A stretch of 8,324 bases of DNA from Pseudomonadota bacterium (GCA_023386115.1 JAEWKL010000807.1:1-8324), one strand, 5' to 3'. Shown: positions 1 to 5,725, counted from the first letter of the stretch. The notes: a model not told the origin generated them from the sequence alone. Translations and numbers: made by a program.

Positions 1-183
1 CGCCGGCGGGGCGGGCAGGCGGCTGAAGGCAGCGACCGCCCCGCCGACGAGGCCTAACGCGGCCAGTTGCAGCAGCACCGCCCGCAGGATCGCGGCGGCC
101 ACGCCCAGCCAGACAGTCGGTCCGCGACCGCGGAACCCGGCGGGTTCGGCGTGCGCCGGCGCACCACTTCGCGAAACGGTCAC
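1..183 (-). CDS. Possible 5' part of a membrane-anchored or exported protein gene, cut by the window edge
   Basis: The minus-strand frame is open from a GTG at 183 to the window edge (61 codons) and continues outside. Translation gives a polar stretch of about 29 residues (start MTVSRSGAPAHAEPAG), then a hydrophobic run of about 24 residues (from VWLGVAAAIL to GGAVAAF) and a proline-rich tail (SRLPAPPA). This resembles a signal anchor or first membrane helix. Codons are strongly G/C-ending only from about position 120 downward, so coding may begin later than the GTG; no convincing ribosome binding site precedes it. The gene would be divergent from ssrA, and their promoters would share the 184-237 region. 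No family can be named. It could be chance openness in G+C-rich DNA. Confidence 0.35.
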   Translation of the reverse strand, partial: MTVSRSGAPAHAEPAGFRGRGPTVWLGVAAAILRAVLLQLAALGLVGGAVAAFSRLPAPPA

Positions 184-202
184 AGAATGGCGCGCGGCGG
201 GC

Positions 203-231
203 TTCAAAAGCGGCACGGGACCCTCTATATT
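203..231 (+). promoter_or_regulatory. Probable sigma-70-type promoter of the tmRNA gene
   Basis: TTCAAA at 203-208 (four of six matches to TTGACA) and TATATT at 226-231 (five of six matches to TATAAT) are separated by 17 bases. The expected start lies near G238, exactly where a hairpin (GCCGG at 238-242 paired with CCGGC at 251-255) opens the presumed acceptor piece of tmRNA. The position relative to the RNA is the main support; the assignment is inferred from sequence only. Confidence 0.55.
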
Positions 232-320
232 CCCCTTGCCGGTCGCGAGGCCGGCTATGGCGATAAACGTTCTTCGGAATAAACCTATCGGACCCGGGGG
301 CGGTACCCGGCGCCTCCACC

Positions 321-356
321 CAAGCCCGGAACGGCCCGTTCGGTTCGGGCTTCGGC
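321..356 (+). other. Internal transcribed spacer of the tmRNA precursor
   Basis: This is the segment between the acceptor-stem 3' strand (plus ACC, ending at 320) and the original 5' end at 357. It would be cut out when the permuted precursor matures into two RNA chains. It folds on itself: AAGCCCG 322-328 pairs perfectly with CGGGCTT 346-352, and GAAC 329-332 pairs with GTTC 338-341. Exact cleavage sites cannot be read from the sequence. Confidence 0.7.
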
Positions 357-440
357 GGGGGCGAAATAGGATCGACGAGGGCGTAAAGGTTGAGCTTTCG
401 CTCGGCATGGTTCCGCCGTTATCGGGCCAATGCAATAGTT

Positions 441-479
441 GCCAACGACAACTTTGCTCCGGTGGCGGTGGCCGCGTAA
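441..479 (+). other. tmRNA tag-peptide reading frame (ANDNFAPVAVAA, stop)
   Basis: The frame starts at resume codon GCC 441-443 and ends at TAA 477-479. It follows the conserved AATAGT context just upstream, as in E. coli tmRNA. With the alanine carried by tmRNA the tag is AANDNFAPVAVAA. AANDNF matches the adaptor-binding end known from Caulobacter tags (AANDNFAEEFAVAA, from memory). The VAA end is the type bound by ClpX. There is no start codon because translation is handed over in trans, so this is not an ordinary CDS. Confidence 0.93.
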
Positions 480-606
480 GCGGTCCCCAAGACCAAACAA
501 AGTCCTAGCGGGTAGCACCGCATAGGCGGGGTTCGGAGGCACCTGGCAACAGAAGCCTCCACTCGAATTCCCTCCCCGCGAGCGATGCGGCGCCAGGCAA
601 CGGTTG

Positions 607-1254
607 ATGGCAGACGATCTGATTCGCTACGATCTCCTGGTGCAGGATGCCCTGCGCAATGTCGTGCGCAAGGTTCTGGGCGATGCGGCGCGCGACGGCC
701 TGGCCGGCGAGCATCACTTCTACGTCTCGTTCCGGACCGACTATCCCGGCGTGCGGATCTCGCAGCGCCTGCGGGAGAAGTACCCGCAGGACATGACGAT
801 CGTCCTCCAGCACCAGTTCTGGGACCTCGGCGTCACCGAGCACACCTTCGAGGTCGGGCTGTCCTTCTCCGGCGTGCCGGAGCGGCTGCTGGTGCCGTTC
901 GAGGCGGTGACCGGCTTCTTCGACCCCTCGGTGCAGTTCGGCCTCAAGTTCGAGCTGAACGACGGGACGGCGACCAGCGAGGACGCCGCGCCCGCCGGCA
1001 CGACCTCCCTGCGGGCGATCCGCGGCGCCGGCTCCGAGCCGAGCGAGGCGCAGCCGAAGGTCCCGGCGATCGGCAGCACCATGCCGAAGATCGTGCCGGC
1101 CGCGAAGGCCGAGACCAAGCCGGTGGCTAAGGACGTCTCCGTCAAGGGTGAGTCCGACGCCGAGTCGAAGACCGACGAGGCGGCCGAGCGCACCGAGGCC
1201 CCGCAGGAGGGCGCCTCGGTGGTCAGCCTGGACGCGTTCCGCAAGAAGAGCTGA
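607..1254 (+). CDS. sspB: SspB, ClpXP adaptor for ssrA-tagged proteins (alpha type)
   Basis: The 215-residue product is a cytoplasmic adaptor that binds the ssrA tag and tethers the substrate to ClpX for degradation by ClpXP. The folded SspB core covers about residues 1-117, starting MADDLIRYDLLVQDAL, with strand-like segments EHHFYVSFRTDYPGV, MTIVLQHQFWDL and FEVGLSFSGVPERLLVPF. A low-complexity linker rich in A, E, K and S follows (about 118-203). The conserved tail VVSLDAFRKKS (205-215) sits where SspB proteins carry their ClpX-docking peptide. ATG 607 is chosen because MADDLIRYD matches the family N-terminus; a TTG codon directly before it is in frame but less likely. No strong ribosome binding site is visible. 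The gene begins 46 bases after the tmRNA hairpin with no T-run between, so read-through from the ssrA promoter is plausible. Confidence 0.93.
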   Translation: MADDLIRYDLLVQDALRNVVRKVLGDAARDGLAGEHHFYVSFRTDYPGVRISQRLREKYPQDMTIVLQHQFWDLGVTEHTFEVGLSFSGVPERLLVPFEAVTGFFDPSVQFGLKFELNDGTATSEDAAPAGTTSLRAIRGAGSEPSEAQPKVPAIGSTMPKIVPAAKAETKPVAKDVSVKGESDAESKTDEAAERTEAPQEGASVVSLDAFRKKS

Positions 1255-1300
1255 GCGCAGCCACAGCCCGGCTCGTCGGTTGATCGCACCAAGTCGTTTC

Positions 1301-1358
1301 ATCCTCGGCGTCATGCCGGGTTCCGCTGCGCGGTACCGGCATGACGCCGAGGATTTTT
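1301..1358 (+). terminator. Strong intrinsic terminator after sspB
   Basis: A perfect 19-bp stem (1301-1319 with 1336-1354) has a 16-base loop that holds a small CCGC/GCGG hairpin. Five Ts at 1354-1358 follow on the plus strand. It lies between the convergent sspB and P450 genes; on the minus strand there is no T-run, so it best fits termination of sspB. The stem is longer than most terminators and has the look of a dispersed palindromic repeat (core GGCGTCATGCCGG). Confidence 0.72.
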
Positions 1359-1379
1359 GTATGTGGTGGGTGAGTCGTC

Positions 1380-2771
1380 TCACCCCCGCATCGTCACCCG
1401 CATCCGCAATCCGTCCTGGGGCCGCAGCGTCACCCGGTGCAGCGGCACCACCGGCCCGGCCTCCGGCGCCCGGTCGAGGCGCACGGCGTGAAGCACGTGG
1501 GCGAGCACCAGCGTCGCCTCCATCACCGAAAAGCTCGCGCCGATGCAGACCCGCGGCCCCGCCCCGAACGGCAGGTAGGCGTAGCGGTCGATACGGGCGC
1601 GGTTCTCCGGCAGGAAGCGCTCAGGGACGAAGGCGTCGGGCTCGTCCCACAGCCGGCGGTGGCGGTGCAGCACGTAAGGAGCGACCGTCACCAGCGAGCC
1701 GCGCGGGATCTTGATCCGGCCGATCCGGTCCTCGGCCAAGGCCTGCCGGCTCATGAACGGCACCGGCGGGAACAGGCGCATCGCCTCCTCCAGGGCCGCC
1801 CTGGTGCGGGGCAGGGCCTCGGTGCCGGGCGCCGGCTTCTGCGCGAAGGCCGCATCGACCTCGGCCTCGACCGCCTCCCGCGCACCATCGTCCTGCGACA
1901 GGCAGTAGAGCGTCCAGGTCAGCGCGTTGGCGGTGGTCTCGTGGCCGGCGCCGATGAAGGTGACGATGTTCGCCCGCACCTCCAGGTCGGAGAGGCCGCG
2001 GCCGGTCTCGGGATCCTGCGCACGCAGGAGCAGGGTGAGGAGGTCGTGCGGCGTCTCGGCGCCCGACGTGACCAGCGCCCGGCGGCGGTCGATCAACTCG
2101 TCGACCACCTCGCCGAAGAAGCGGAGCGCCGGCCGCGCCTTGAGGCGGCCGATTCGCGGCAGCCAGTCCGGCATCCCGAACACGTCGAGGGGGTCGATCG
2201 GCCCCAGGGCCTCGAAGTAGCGGGTGATGGCGCGCCCGAGCGCGTCGGGCTCCCGCGCCAGGCCATGGGTGAAGATGGTGCGCTCCAGGACATCGAGGGT
2301 GACGCGGGTCATCTCCAGGGCGGCGTCGACGCTCTGGCCGTCCCGCTTCCTCAGGCGGCGGGCGAGGCGGGCGGCGGCCTCCGACATCGCCGCCTCGAAG
2401 CGGGCGACGTGGCGGGGCGAGAAGATCGGCGCGAGCGTGCGGCGTTGCAGCCGCCATTCGTCGCCCTCGGCGGTCAGGAGCCCGTTGCCCAGGCCCGGCG
2501 CCAGCACCCGGCGCTGCAGGTCGTCCTTGCGGTAATTGGCGGCGTTGTCGACCAGCACGTGGCGGATCGCCGTCGGCTCGCTCACCACCGTGACCCGGCC
2601 GAGCGCGCCCTCGCCGGTGACGATCGGCTGCTCGAAATGCTCTGCGTACCAGGTGGTCAGCGGGTTGGCGCGGGCGGCCCGCAGGAAGCTGAACAGCCCC
2701 ATCGGCTCGGTGCGCGGGCGGGGCACGGTGGGGCGGAAGGGGGCGGCCACGGCCGCCGCGCGGGAAGGCAT
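1380..2771 (-). CDS. Cytochrome P450 monooxygenase
   Basis: The 463-residue protein is a complete heme-thiolate oxygenase. Diagnostic motifs run in order: helix C WRLQRR (106-111), helix I oxygen-activating AGHETT (275-280), ExxR of helix K (E329 to R332), PERF (383-386) and the heme loop FGAGPRVCIG (402-411) with Cys409 as iron ligand. No N-terminal membrane anchor and no fused reductase are present, so it is probably soluble and needs separate redox partners, none of which is in the window. The start at 2771 is supported by GAGGAG (plus-strand 2777-2782) five bases upstream. The open frame continues far upstream only because it runs antisense through fumC. Substrate and CYP family cannot be told from the sequence. 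The gene stands alone, convergent with sspB and divergent from fumC. Confidence 0.95.
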   Translation of the reverse strand: MPSRAAAVAAPFRPTVPRPRTEPMGLFSFLRAARANPLTTWYAEHFEQPIVTGEGALGRVTVVSEPTAIRHVLVDNAANYRKDDLQRRVLAPGLGNGLLTAEGDEWRLQRRTLAPIFSPRHVARFEAAMSEAAARLARRLRKRDGQSVDAALEMTRVTLDVLERTIFTHGLAREPDALGRAITRYFEALGPIDPLDVFGMPDWLPRIGRLKARPALRFFGEVVDELIDRRRALVTSGAETPHDLLTLLLRAQDPETGRGLSDLEVRANIVTFIGAGHETTANALTWTLYCLSQDDGAREAVEAEVDAAFAQKPAPGTEALPRTRAALEEAMRLFPPVPFMSRQALAEDRIGRIKIPRGSLVTVAPYVLHRHRRLWDEPDAFVPERFLPENRARIDRYAYLPFGAGPRVCIGASFSVMEATLVLAHVLHAVRLDRAPEAGPVVPLHRVTLRPQDGLRMRVTMRG

Positions 2772-2786
2772 CCGGACTCCTCGATG

Positions 2787-2814
2787 GTGGCGCGATTCGG
2801 GTGGCGCGATTCGA
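2787..2814. repeat. 14-bp tandem duplication in the P450-fumC divergent gap
   Basis: GTGGCGCGATTCGG (2787-2800) is followed directly by GTGGCGCGATTCGA (2801-2814), 13 of 14 bases identical. It lies just upstream of the P450 ribosome binding site, inside the 117-base region that must hold both divergent promoters. It could be a pair of protein binding sites or a replication-slippage duplication. No clear -35/-10 pair was recognised in this gap. Confidence 0.6.
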
Positions 2815-2842
2815 GGCGTGTCAGGGCATCGCGCATTCGCCG

Positions 2843-2883
2843 CTCTTGGCTTAAGTAGGCGCCGTTTCGCACCGCCAAAGAGG
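2843..2883 (+). promoter_or_regulatory. Inverted repeat covering the fumC ribosome binding site
   Basis: CTCTTGGC at 2843-2850 can pair with GCCAAAGAG at 2874-2882, leaving one bulged A and a 23-base loop. The right arm overlaps the fumC Shine-Dalgarno sequence (AAAGAGG 2877-2883, five bases before ATG 2889). If the transcript includes the left arm, the stem would hide the ribosome binding site. The transcription start is unknown and the pairing may be chance. Confidence 0.25.
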
Positions 2884-2888
2884 CCAAG

Positions 2889-4298
2889 ATGTCGCCGACC
2901 GAGAAAGCCACCCGCACGGAATCCGACACGTTCGGGCCGATCGAAGTCCCGGCGGACCGCTACTGGGGCGCCCAGACCCAGCGCTCGATCCAGAATTTCC
3001 GCATCGGCACCGAGCGGATGCCGGCGCCCCTCGTCCACGCGCTCGGCCTCGTCAAGCAGGCTGCGGCCCTCGTCAACCGCGACCTCGGCGTGCTGGACCC
3101 GAAGGTCGCCGAGGCGGTCGCGGCCGCTGCCGCCGAGGTGGTCGAGGGCAAGCATGACGGCGAGTTCCCGCTGGTGGTCTGGCAGACCGGCTCGGGCACC
3201 CAGTCCAACATGAACGCCAACGAGGTCATCGGCAGCCTCGCCAACGAGCGGCTCGGGGGCAAGCGCGGCGGCAAGTCGCCGGTGCACCCGAACGACCACG
3301 TCAACCGTGGCCAATCCTCGAACGACGTCTTCCCGACCGCGATGCATATCGCGGTGGCCCGCGAGATCAACGACCGGCTGATGCCGGCGCTCCGGCACCT
3401 GCACGCCGCCCTCGACGCCAAGGCGCATGAGTTCGGCGAGATCGTCAAGATCGGCCGCACCCACCTCCAGGACGCGACCCCGGTCACGCTCGGCCAGGAA
3501 TTCTCCGGCTACGCCGCGCAGGTGGCTTTGGGCGGCGCCCGCGTCGGCGCGACGCTGCCGGGCGTGCTGGCGCTCGCTCAGGGCGGCACCGCCGTCGGCA
3601 CCGGCCTCAACGCGCATCCGGAATTCGCCGAAAAGTTCGCCGCCAAGGTGGCGGAGCTCACCGGGCTGGCCTTCACCTCGGCCGACAACAAGTTCGAGGC
3701 GCTCGCGACCCACGACGCCCTGGTGTTCACGCAAGGGGCGCTCAACGCGCTGGCGAGCGGCCTGTTCAAGATCGCCAACGACATCCGGCTGATGGGCTCG
3801 GGCCCGCGCTCCGGCCTCGGCGAGATCTCGCTGCCCGAGAACGAGCCCGGCTCCTCGATCATGCCCGGCAAGGTCAACCCGACCCAGGCCGAGGCCATGA
3901 CGATGGTCTGCTGCCAGGTGATCGGCAACGGCACGACCGTGTCGATGGCCGGCAGCCAGGGCCACCTGGAGCTCAACGTCTACAAGCCGGTGATCGCCAA
4001 CGCGGTGCTGCAATCGGTGCGGCTCCTCGCCGACGCCGCGGTGAGCTTCGCCGACAATTGCGTCGTCGGCATCAAGCCGAACCACGACCGCATCGCCGAC
4101 CTGATGAGCCGCTCGCTGATGCTCGTCACCGCGCTCGCCCCGACCATCGGCTACGACAAGGCCGCCGAGATCGCCAAGACCGCGCACAAGAACGGCACTA
4201 CGCTGAAGCAGGAGGCCCTGCGCCTCGGCTACGTCACCGAGGCGCAGTTCGACGCGGTGGTGCGGCCGGAGGACATGCTGGCGCCGAGCGCGGAATAA
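2889..4298 (+). CDS. fumC: Fumarate hydratase class II (fumarase C)
   Basis: This is the iron-independent homotetrameric enzyme that interconverts fumarate and L-malate in the TCA cycle, in the cytoplasm. At 469 residues it nearly equals E. coli FumC (467). Superfamily blocks are all present: SGTQSNMNANEV (102-113), GQSSNDVFPT (141-150), GRTHLQDATP (189-198) with His192 aligning with E. coli His188, and the signature GSSIMPGKVNP (321-331) with Ser322 matching the catalytic serine. Lys327 and Asn330 sit in this loop. SSNDVFPT, THLQDATP and SQGHLELNV indicate fumarase rather than aspartase or argininosuccinate lyase. AAAGAGG five bases upstream supports the start. DUF4169 follows after 80 bases with no visible terminator, so co-transcription is possible. 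Confidence 0.97.
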   Translation: MSPTEKATRTESDTFGPIEVPADRYWGAQTQRSIQNFRIGTERMPAPLVHALGLVKQAAALVNRDLGVLDPKVAEAVAAAAAEVVEGKHDGEFPLVVWQTGSGTQSNMNANEVIGSLANERLGGKRGGKSPVHPNDHVNRGQSSNDVFPTAMHIAVAREINDRLMPALRHLHAALDAKAHEFGEIVKIGRTHLQDATPVTLGQEFSGYAAQVALGGARVGATLPGVLALAQGGTAVGTGLNAHPEFAEKFAAKVAELTGLAFTSADNKFEALATHDALVFTQGALNALASGLFKIANDIRLMGSGPRSGLGEISLPENEPGSSIMPGKVNPTQAEAMTMVCCQVIGNGTTVSMAGSQGHLELNVYKPVIANAVLQSVRLLADAAVSFADNCVVGIKPNHDRIADLMSRSLMLVTALAPTIGYDKAAEIAKTAHKNGTTLKQEALRLGYVTEAQFDAVVRPEDMLAPSAE

Positions 4299-4378
4299 CC
4301 GCAATCTGACATCCGTCCTGCGCAGCTTATCGCCGCGCGGGGCGTTTCCAGGATCGCGGGGGCGCGGAGGATCGGGTC

Positions 4379-4570
4379 ATGGCCGAGATCATCAACCTGA
4401 AGCAGGTCCGCAAGGCCCGCGAGCGGGCCGCCAAGGAGGCCCAGGCGAGCGAGAACCGCGTCGTCTTCGGCCGCCCGAAGGCGGCGAAGACCCGCGAGGA
4501 GGCCCGCAAGAGCCTGGAGGCCGCCCGGCACGAGGGCCACCGGCTGAAGAATCCCGACACCGAGGCATGA
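4379..4570 (+). CDS. DUF4169 family small basic protein
   Basis: The 63-residue product matches the pattern of the alphaproteobacterial DUF4169 family: N-terminus MAEIINLKQVRKARERAAKE, the central block ENRVVFGRPKAAK (26-38) and the end GHRLKNPD. It is highly charged, rich in K, R, E and A, probably mostly helical, with no membrane segment or signal peptide. Function is unknown. GGAGG at 4366-4370, eight bases before the ATG, gives a good start. Its stop overlaps the next start (ATGA), so the two genes are translationally coupled. The family is usually found beside fumC and a ribbon-helix-helix gene (recollection of alphaproteobacterial gene order), as here. Confidence 0.88.
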   Translation: MAEIINLKQVRKARERAAKEAQASENRVVFGRPKAAKTREEARKSLEAARHEGHRLKNPDTEA

Positions 4571-4857
4571 GCCTGCCGGCGGGCGCTCTGCCGGACGGCG
4601 GATTGCTCAAGCGCTCCCTGGTCATCGCCGGTCACCGCACCAGCGTCTCCCTCGAGGCGGCGTTCTGGGAGGCCTTGCGCCAGCTCGCCCTGGCGCGGGG
4701 CCTCTCGGTTCAGGCGCTCGTCGGGCGGATCGACGCGGACAGGGGCGAACAGAACTTGTCCTCGGCGATCCGGGTGTTCGTGCTCCAGGCGGTGTGGCCG
4801 GCCCAGATGGAGGCAGCCGCGGACGATCGAGGCGACGCAATCAACGCGTCAGCCTGA
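4567..4857 (+). CDS. Ribbon-helix-helix domain protein (RHH_4 type)
   Basis: The 96-residue product has one conserved domain at about residues 15-73: KRSLVIAGHRTSVSLEAAFW, a helix to LALARGLS, then LVGRID and NLSSAIRVFVL. This is the pattern of the RHH_4 family of predicted small DNA-binding proteins. The short basic strand (KRSLVI or RTSVSL) would be the DNA-contacting ribbon of a dimer. The C-terminal 20 residues are not conserved-looking. It overlaps the DUF4169 stop by ATGA, so expression is coupled. No toxin-like partner is present: DUF4169 does not resemble a toxin. Targets are unknown; autoregulation or control of fumC is only a guess. Confidence 0.88.
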   Translation: MSLPAGALPDGGLLKRSLVIAGHRTSVSLEAAFWEALRQLALARGLSVQALVGRIDADRGEQNLSSAIRVFVLQAVWPAQMEAAADDRGDAINASA

Positions 4858-4865
4858 CACGAGGA

Positions 4866-4894
4866 GGTCGCGCCCCGGAACGATCGATTTTTTT
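4866..4894 (+). terminator. Weak candidate terminator after the RHH gene
   Basis: A short stem GGTCG 4866-4870 with CGATC 4881-4885 (one G-T pair, 10-base loop) is followed two bases later by seven Ts at 4888-4894. It lies just after the RHH stop codon. The T-run is convincing, but the stem is short, so efficiency is doubtful. Confidence 0.3.
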
Positions 4895-4935
4895 GTGCCT
4901 CCAATATCGAACCGCCCCTGTTTCCGGCCGCTGCG

Positions 4936-4960
4936 CATCCTCCGCCATGCGGTGGAGATG
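4936..4960. other. Hairpin between convergent genes
   Basis: CATC 4936-4939 and TCCGCC 4941-4946 pair with GGTGGA 4951-4956 and GATG 4957-4960, with one bulged C and an ATGC loop. It sits ten bases beyond the stop of the minus-strand secreted-protein gene. No T-run follows on either strand, so it may be an mRNA 3' end stabiliser or a weak terminator. Confidence 0.35.
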
Positions 4961-4969
4961 CCGGCTGGC

Positions 4970-5725
4970 TCACCTTTCTAGGGCGATGTCGCATTTGGTT
5001 GTACCCATGGACTGACCGACGAATTTATTTTTGCTTATTTTTTTGAGATTATAAGAATATGCATTCCATCGATCGGTGACGTAAACGTATGAGGACGGTT
5101 CCTGCGAGTTGGGGCTGGGGGCCAACCTGACGCTGGCCTTGCCCGACGTTCCGCCGCTCCAGACGGCCGTCCCCGAAGCCGTATCACCCGCCTGTTTCTC
5201 AACGGTCAGAGTCAGGAGAAAACTGCGGCCATCCTTACAAACGACAGAGCCAACCCATTCTCCCATCAGAGAGTTGACGATCCTGTCCGTGCGAGGGCCG
5301 GGCAATTCGCCGTCAGTTTTAGGAGCATCGCTTCTATTCTGGCCCTTATCGCTAGGTTCCCGCGCAACAACTGCAAACATTTCTGAGAAAAGACGCTCCC
5401 TGCATGTGCGATCTTCTTGGAGCATTCCGCCCATGGCTTCCTGCGACAACCCTTCGAAAGCTTCGCGGCGAGCTGAGATTTTCCCGTCCAAGCCGACATT
5501 CGCGAGTTTCCCCGCTAATCCACCCAATTGAGCTTTGACATCGCCGGCGATCTGGGCTTCGGTCTTCTGGCCTTTTGCTTCGCGCACTGTATTGCAAATA
5601 TCCGACGCAGTCTCTCGGATCAAGCCAAGTTGTGTTGCATTGAGATCCTTGGCAATGGCTGCGCAATGGATGAAAATACATAAAAATATCGACAAACAAC
5701 TTGCTTTGATAAAATCGAAACACAT
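4970..5725 (-). CDS. Secreted two-domain protein of unknown function
   Basis: The 251-residue product has a signal peptide: a lysine at residue 7, a hydrophobic stretch (about 8-25) and a good cleavage site after AIA (Ala25), giving a periplasmic or secreted protein. The mature N-terminal part (about 28-120) is helical and contains SDICNTVREAKGQ and RTCRERLFSEMF; I recall similar stretches in rhizobial hypothetical proteins. A polar linker (122-148) leads to a beta-rich C-terminal domain (about 153-250), GEWVGSVVCKDG to TTKCDIALER, resembling small extracellular barrel domains. The four mature cysteines, C44, C108, C163 and C245, fall two per domain and probably form intradomain disulfides. 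AGGAG seven bases upstream supports the start. The gene is clearly A+T-richer than its neighbours (positions 5041-5100 are 38% G+C, while 6301-6360 in ygfZ are 78%), suggesting acquisition. Function is unknown. Confidence 0.85.
   Translation of the reverse strand: MCFDFIKASCLSIFLCIFIHCAAIAKDLNATQLGLIRETASDICNTVREAKGQKTEAQIAGDVKAQLGGLAGKLANVGLDGKISARREAFEGLSQEAMGGMLQEDRTCRERLFSEMFAVVAREPSDKGQNRSDAPKTDGELPGPRTDRIVNSLMGEWVGSVVCKDGRSFLLTLTVEKQAGDTASGTAVWSGGTSGKASVRLAPSPNSQEPSSYVYVTDRWNAYSYNLKKISKNKFVGQSMGTTKCDIALER

Larger units (their letters stand above)
238..560 (+). ncRNA. ssrA: tmRNA, circularly permuted two-piece alphaproteobacterial type
   Basis: tmRNA rescues ribosomes stalled on broken mRNAs and adds a degradation tag. 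The gene is permuted: the 3' (acceptor) part comes first. The T-arm is CCGGG 294-298 with CCCGG 306-310, followed by the acceptor strand CGCCTCC 311-317. After a spacer comes the 5' strand GGGGGCG 357-363 and the tmRNA-typical GGATCGACGAGGG. The two strands form a 7-bp acceptor stem whose third pair is G359-T315, the G3-U70 wobble that alanyl-tRNA synthetase recognises. The tag frame follows at 441-479, with its stop in a GTAA tetraloop hairpin (CCGC 472-475 with GCGG 480-483). The final hairpin is GGAGGC 535-540 with GCCTCC 555-560. The T-loop (GGCGGTA) departs from the tRNA consensus. An in-register CCA is not encoded (ACCCA after the stem), so tail addition is probably enzymatic. Mature ends are estimates. 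Confidence 0.93.

Noticed and set aside
285..542. Minus-strand frame across the tmRNA
   Set aside because: The region is explained by tmRNA structure (acceptor stem, tag frame, hairpins); the frame has no protein features.
604..609. TTG at 604 as the sspB start
   Set aside because: It only adds one residue before the conserved MADDL start; ATG 607 is the simpler choice.
505..1383. Minus-strand frame of 292 codons antisense to sspB and the tmRNA end
   Set aside because: It is a shadow of G+C-rich sspB codons; composition is Arg/Leu/Gly-rich without motifs and it crosses the terminator hairpin.
1437..2858. Plus-strand frame of 473 codons opposite the P450
   Set aside because: It is antisense to a gene with every P450 motif. 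The translation is rich in Arg, Gly, His and Gln and low in complexity.
1380..4304. Very long minus-strand frame (974 codons) extending the P450 upstream
   Set aside because: The extra N-terminal part is antisense to fumC, low-complexity and His/Arg/Gly-rich. The real P450 start at 2771 has a GAGGAG site and a sensible N-terminus.
4567..4857. RHH gene with DUF4169 as a toxin-antitoxin pair
   Set aside because: The overlap and sizes are suggestive, but DUF4169 has no toxin-family motifs and the pair sits in a housekeeping context.
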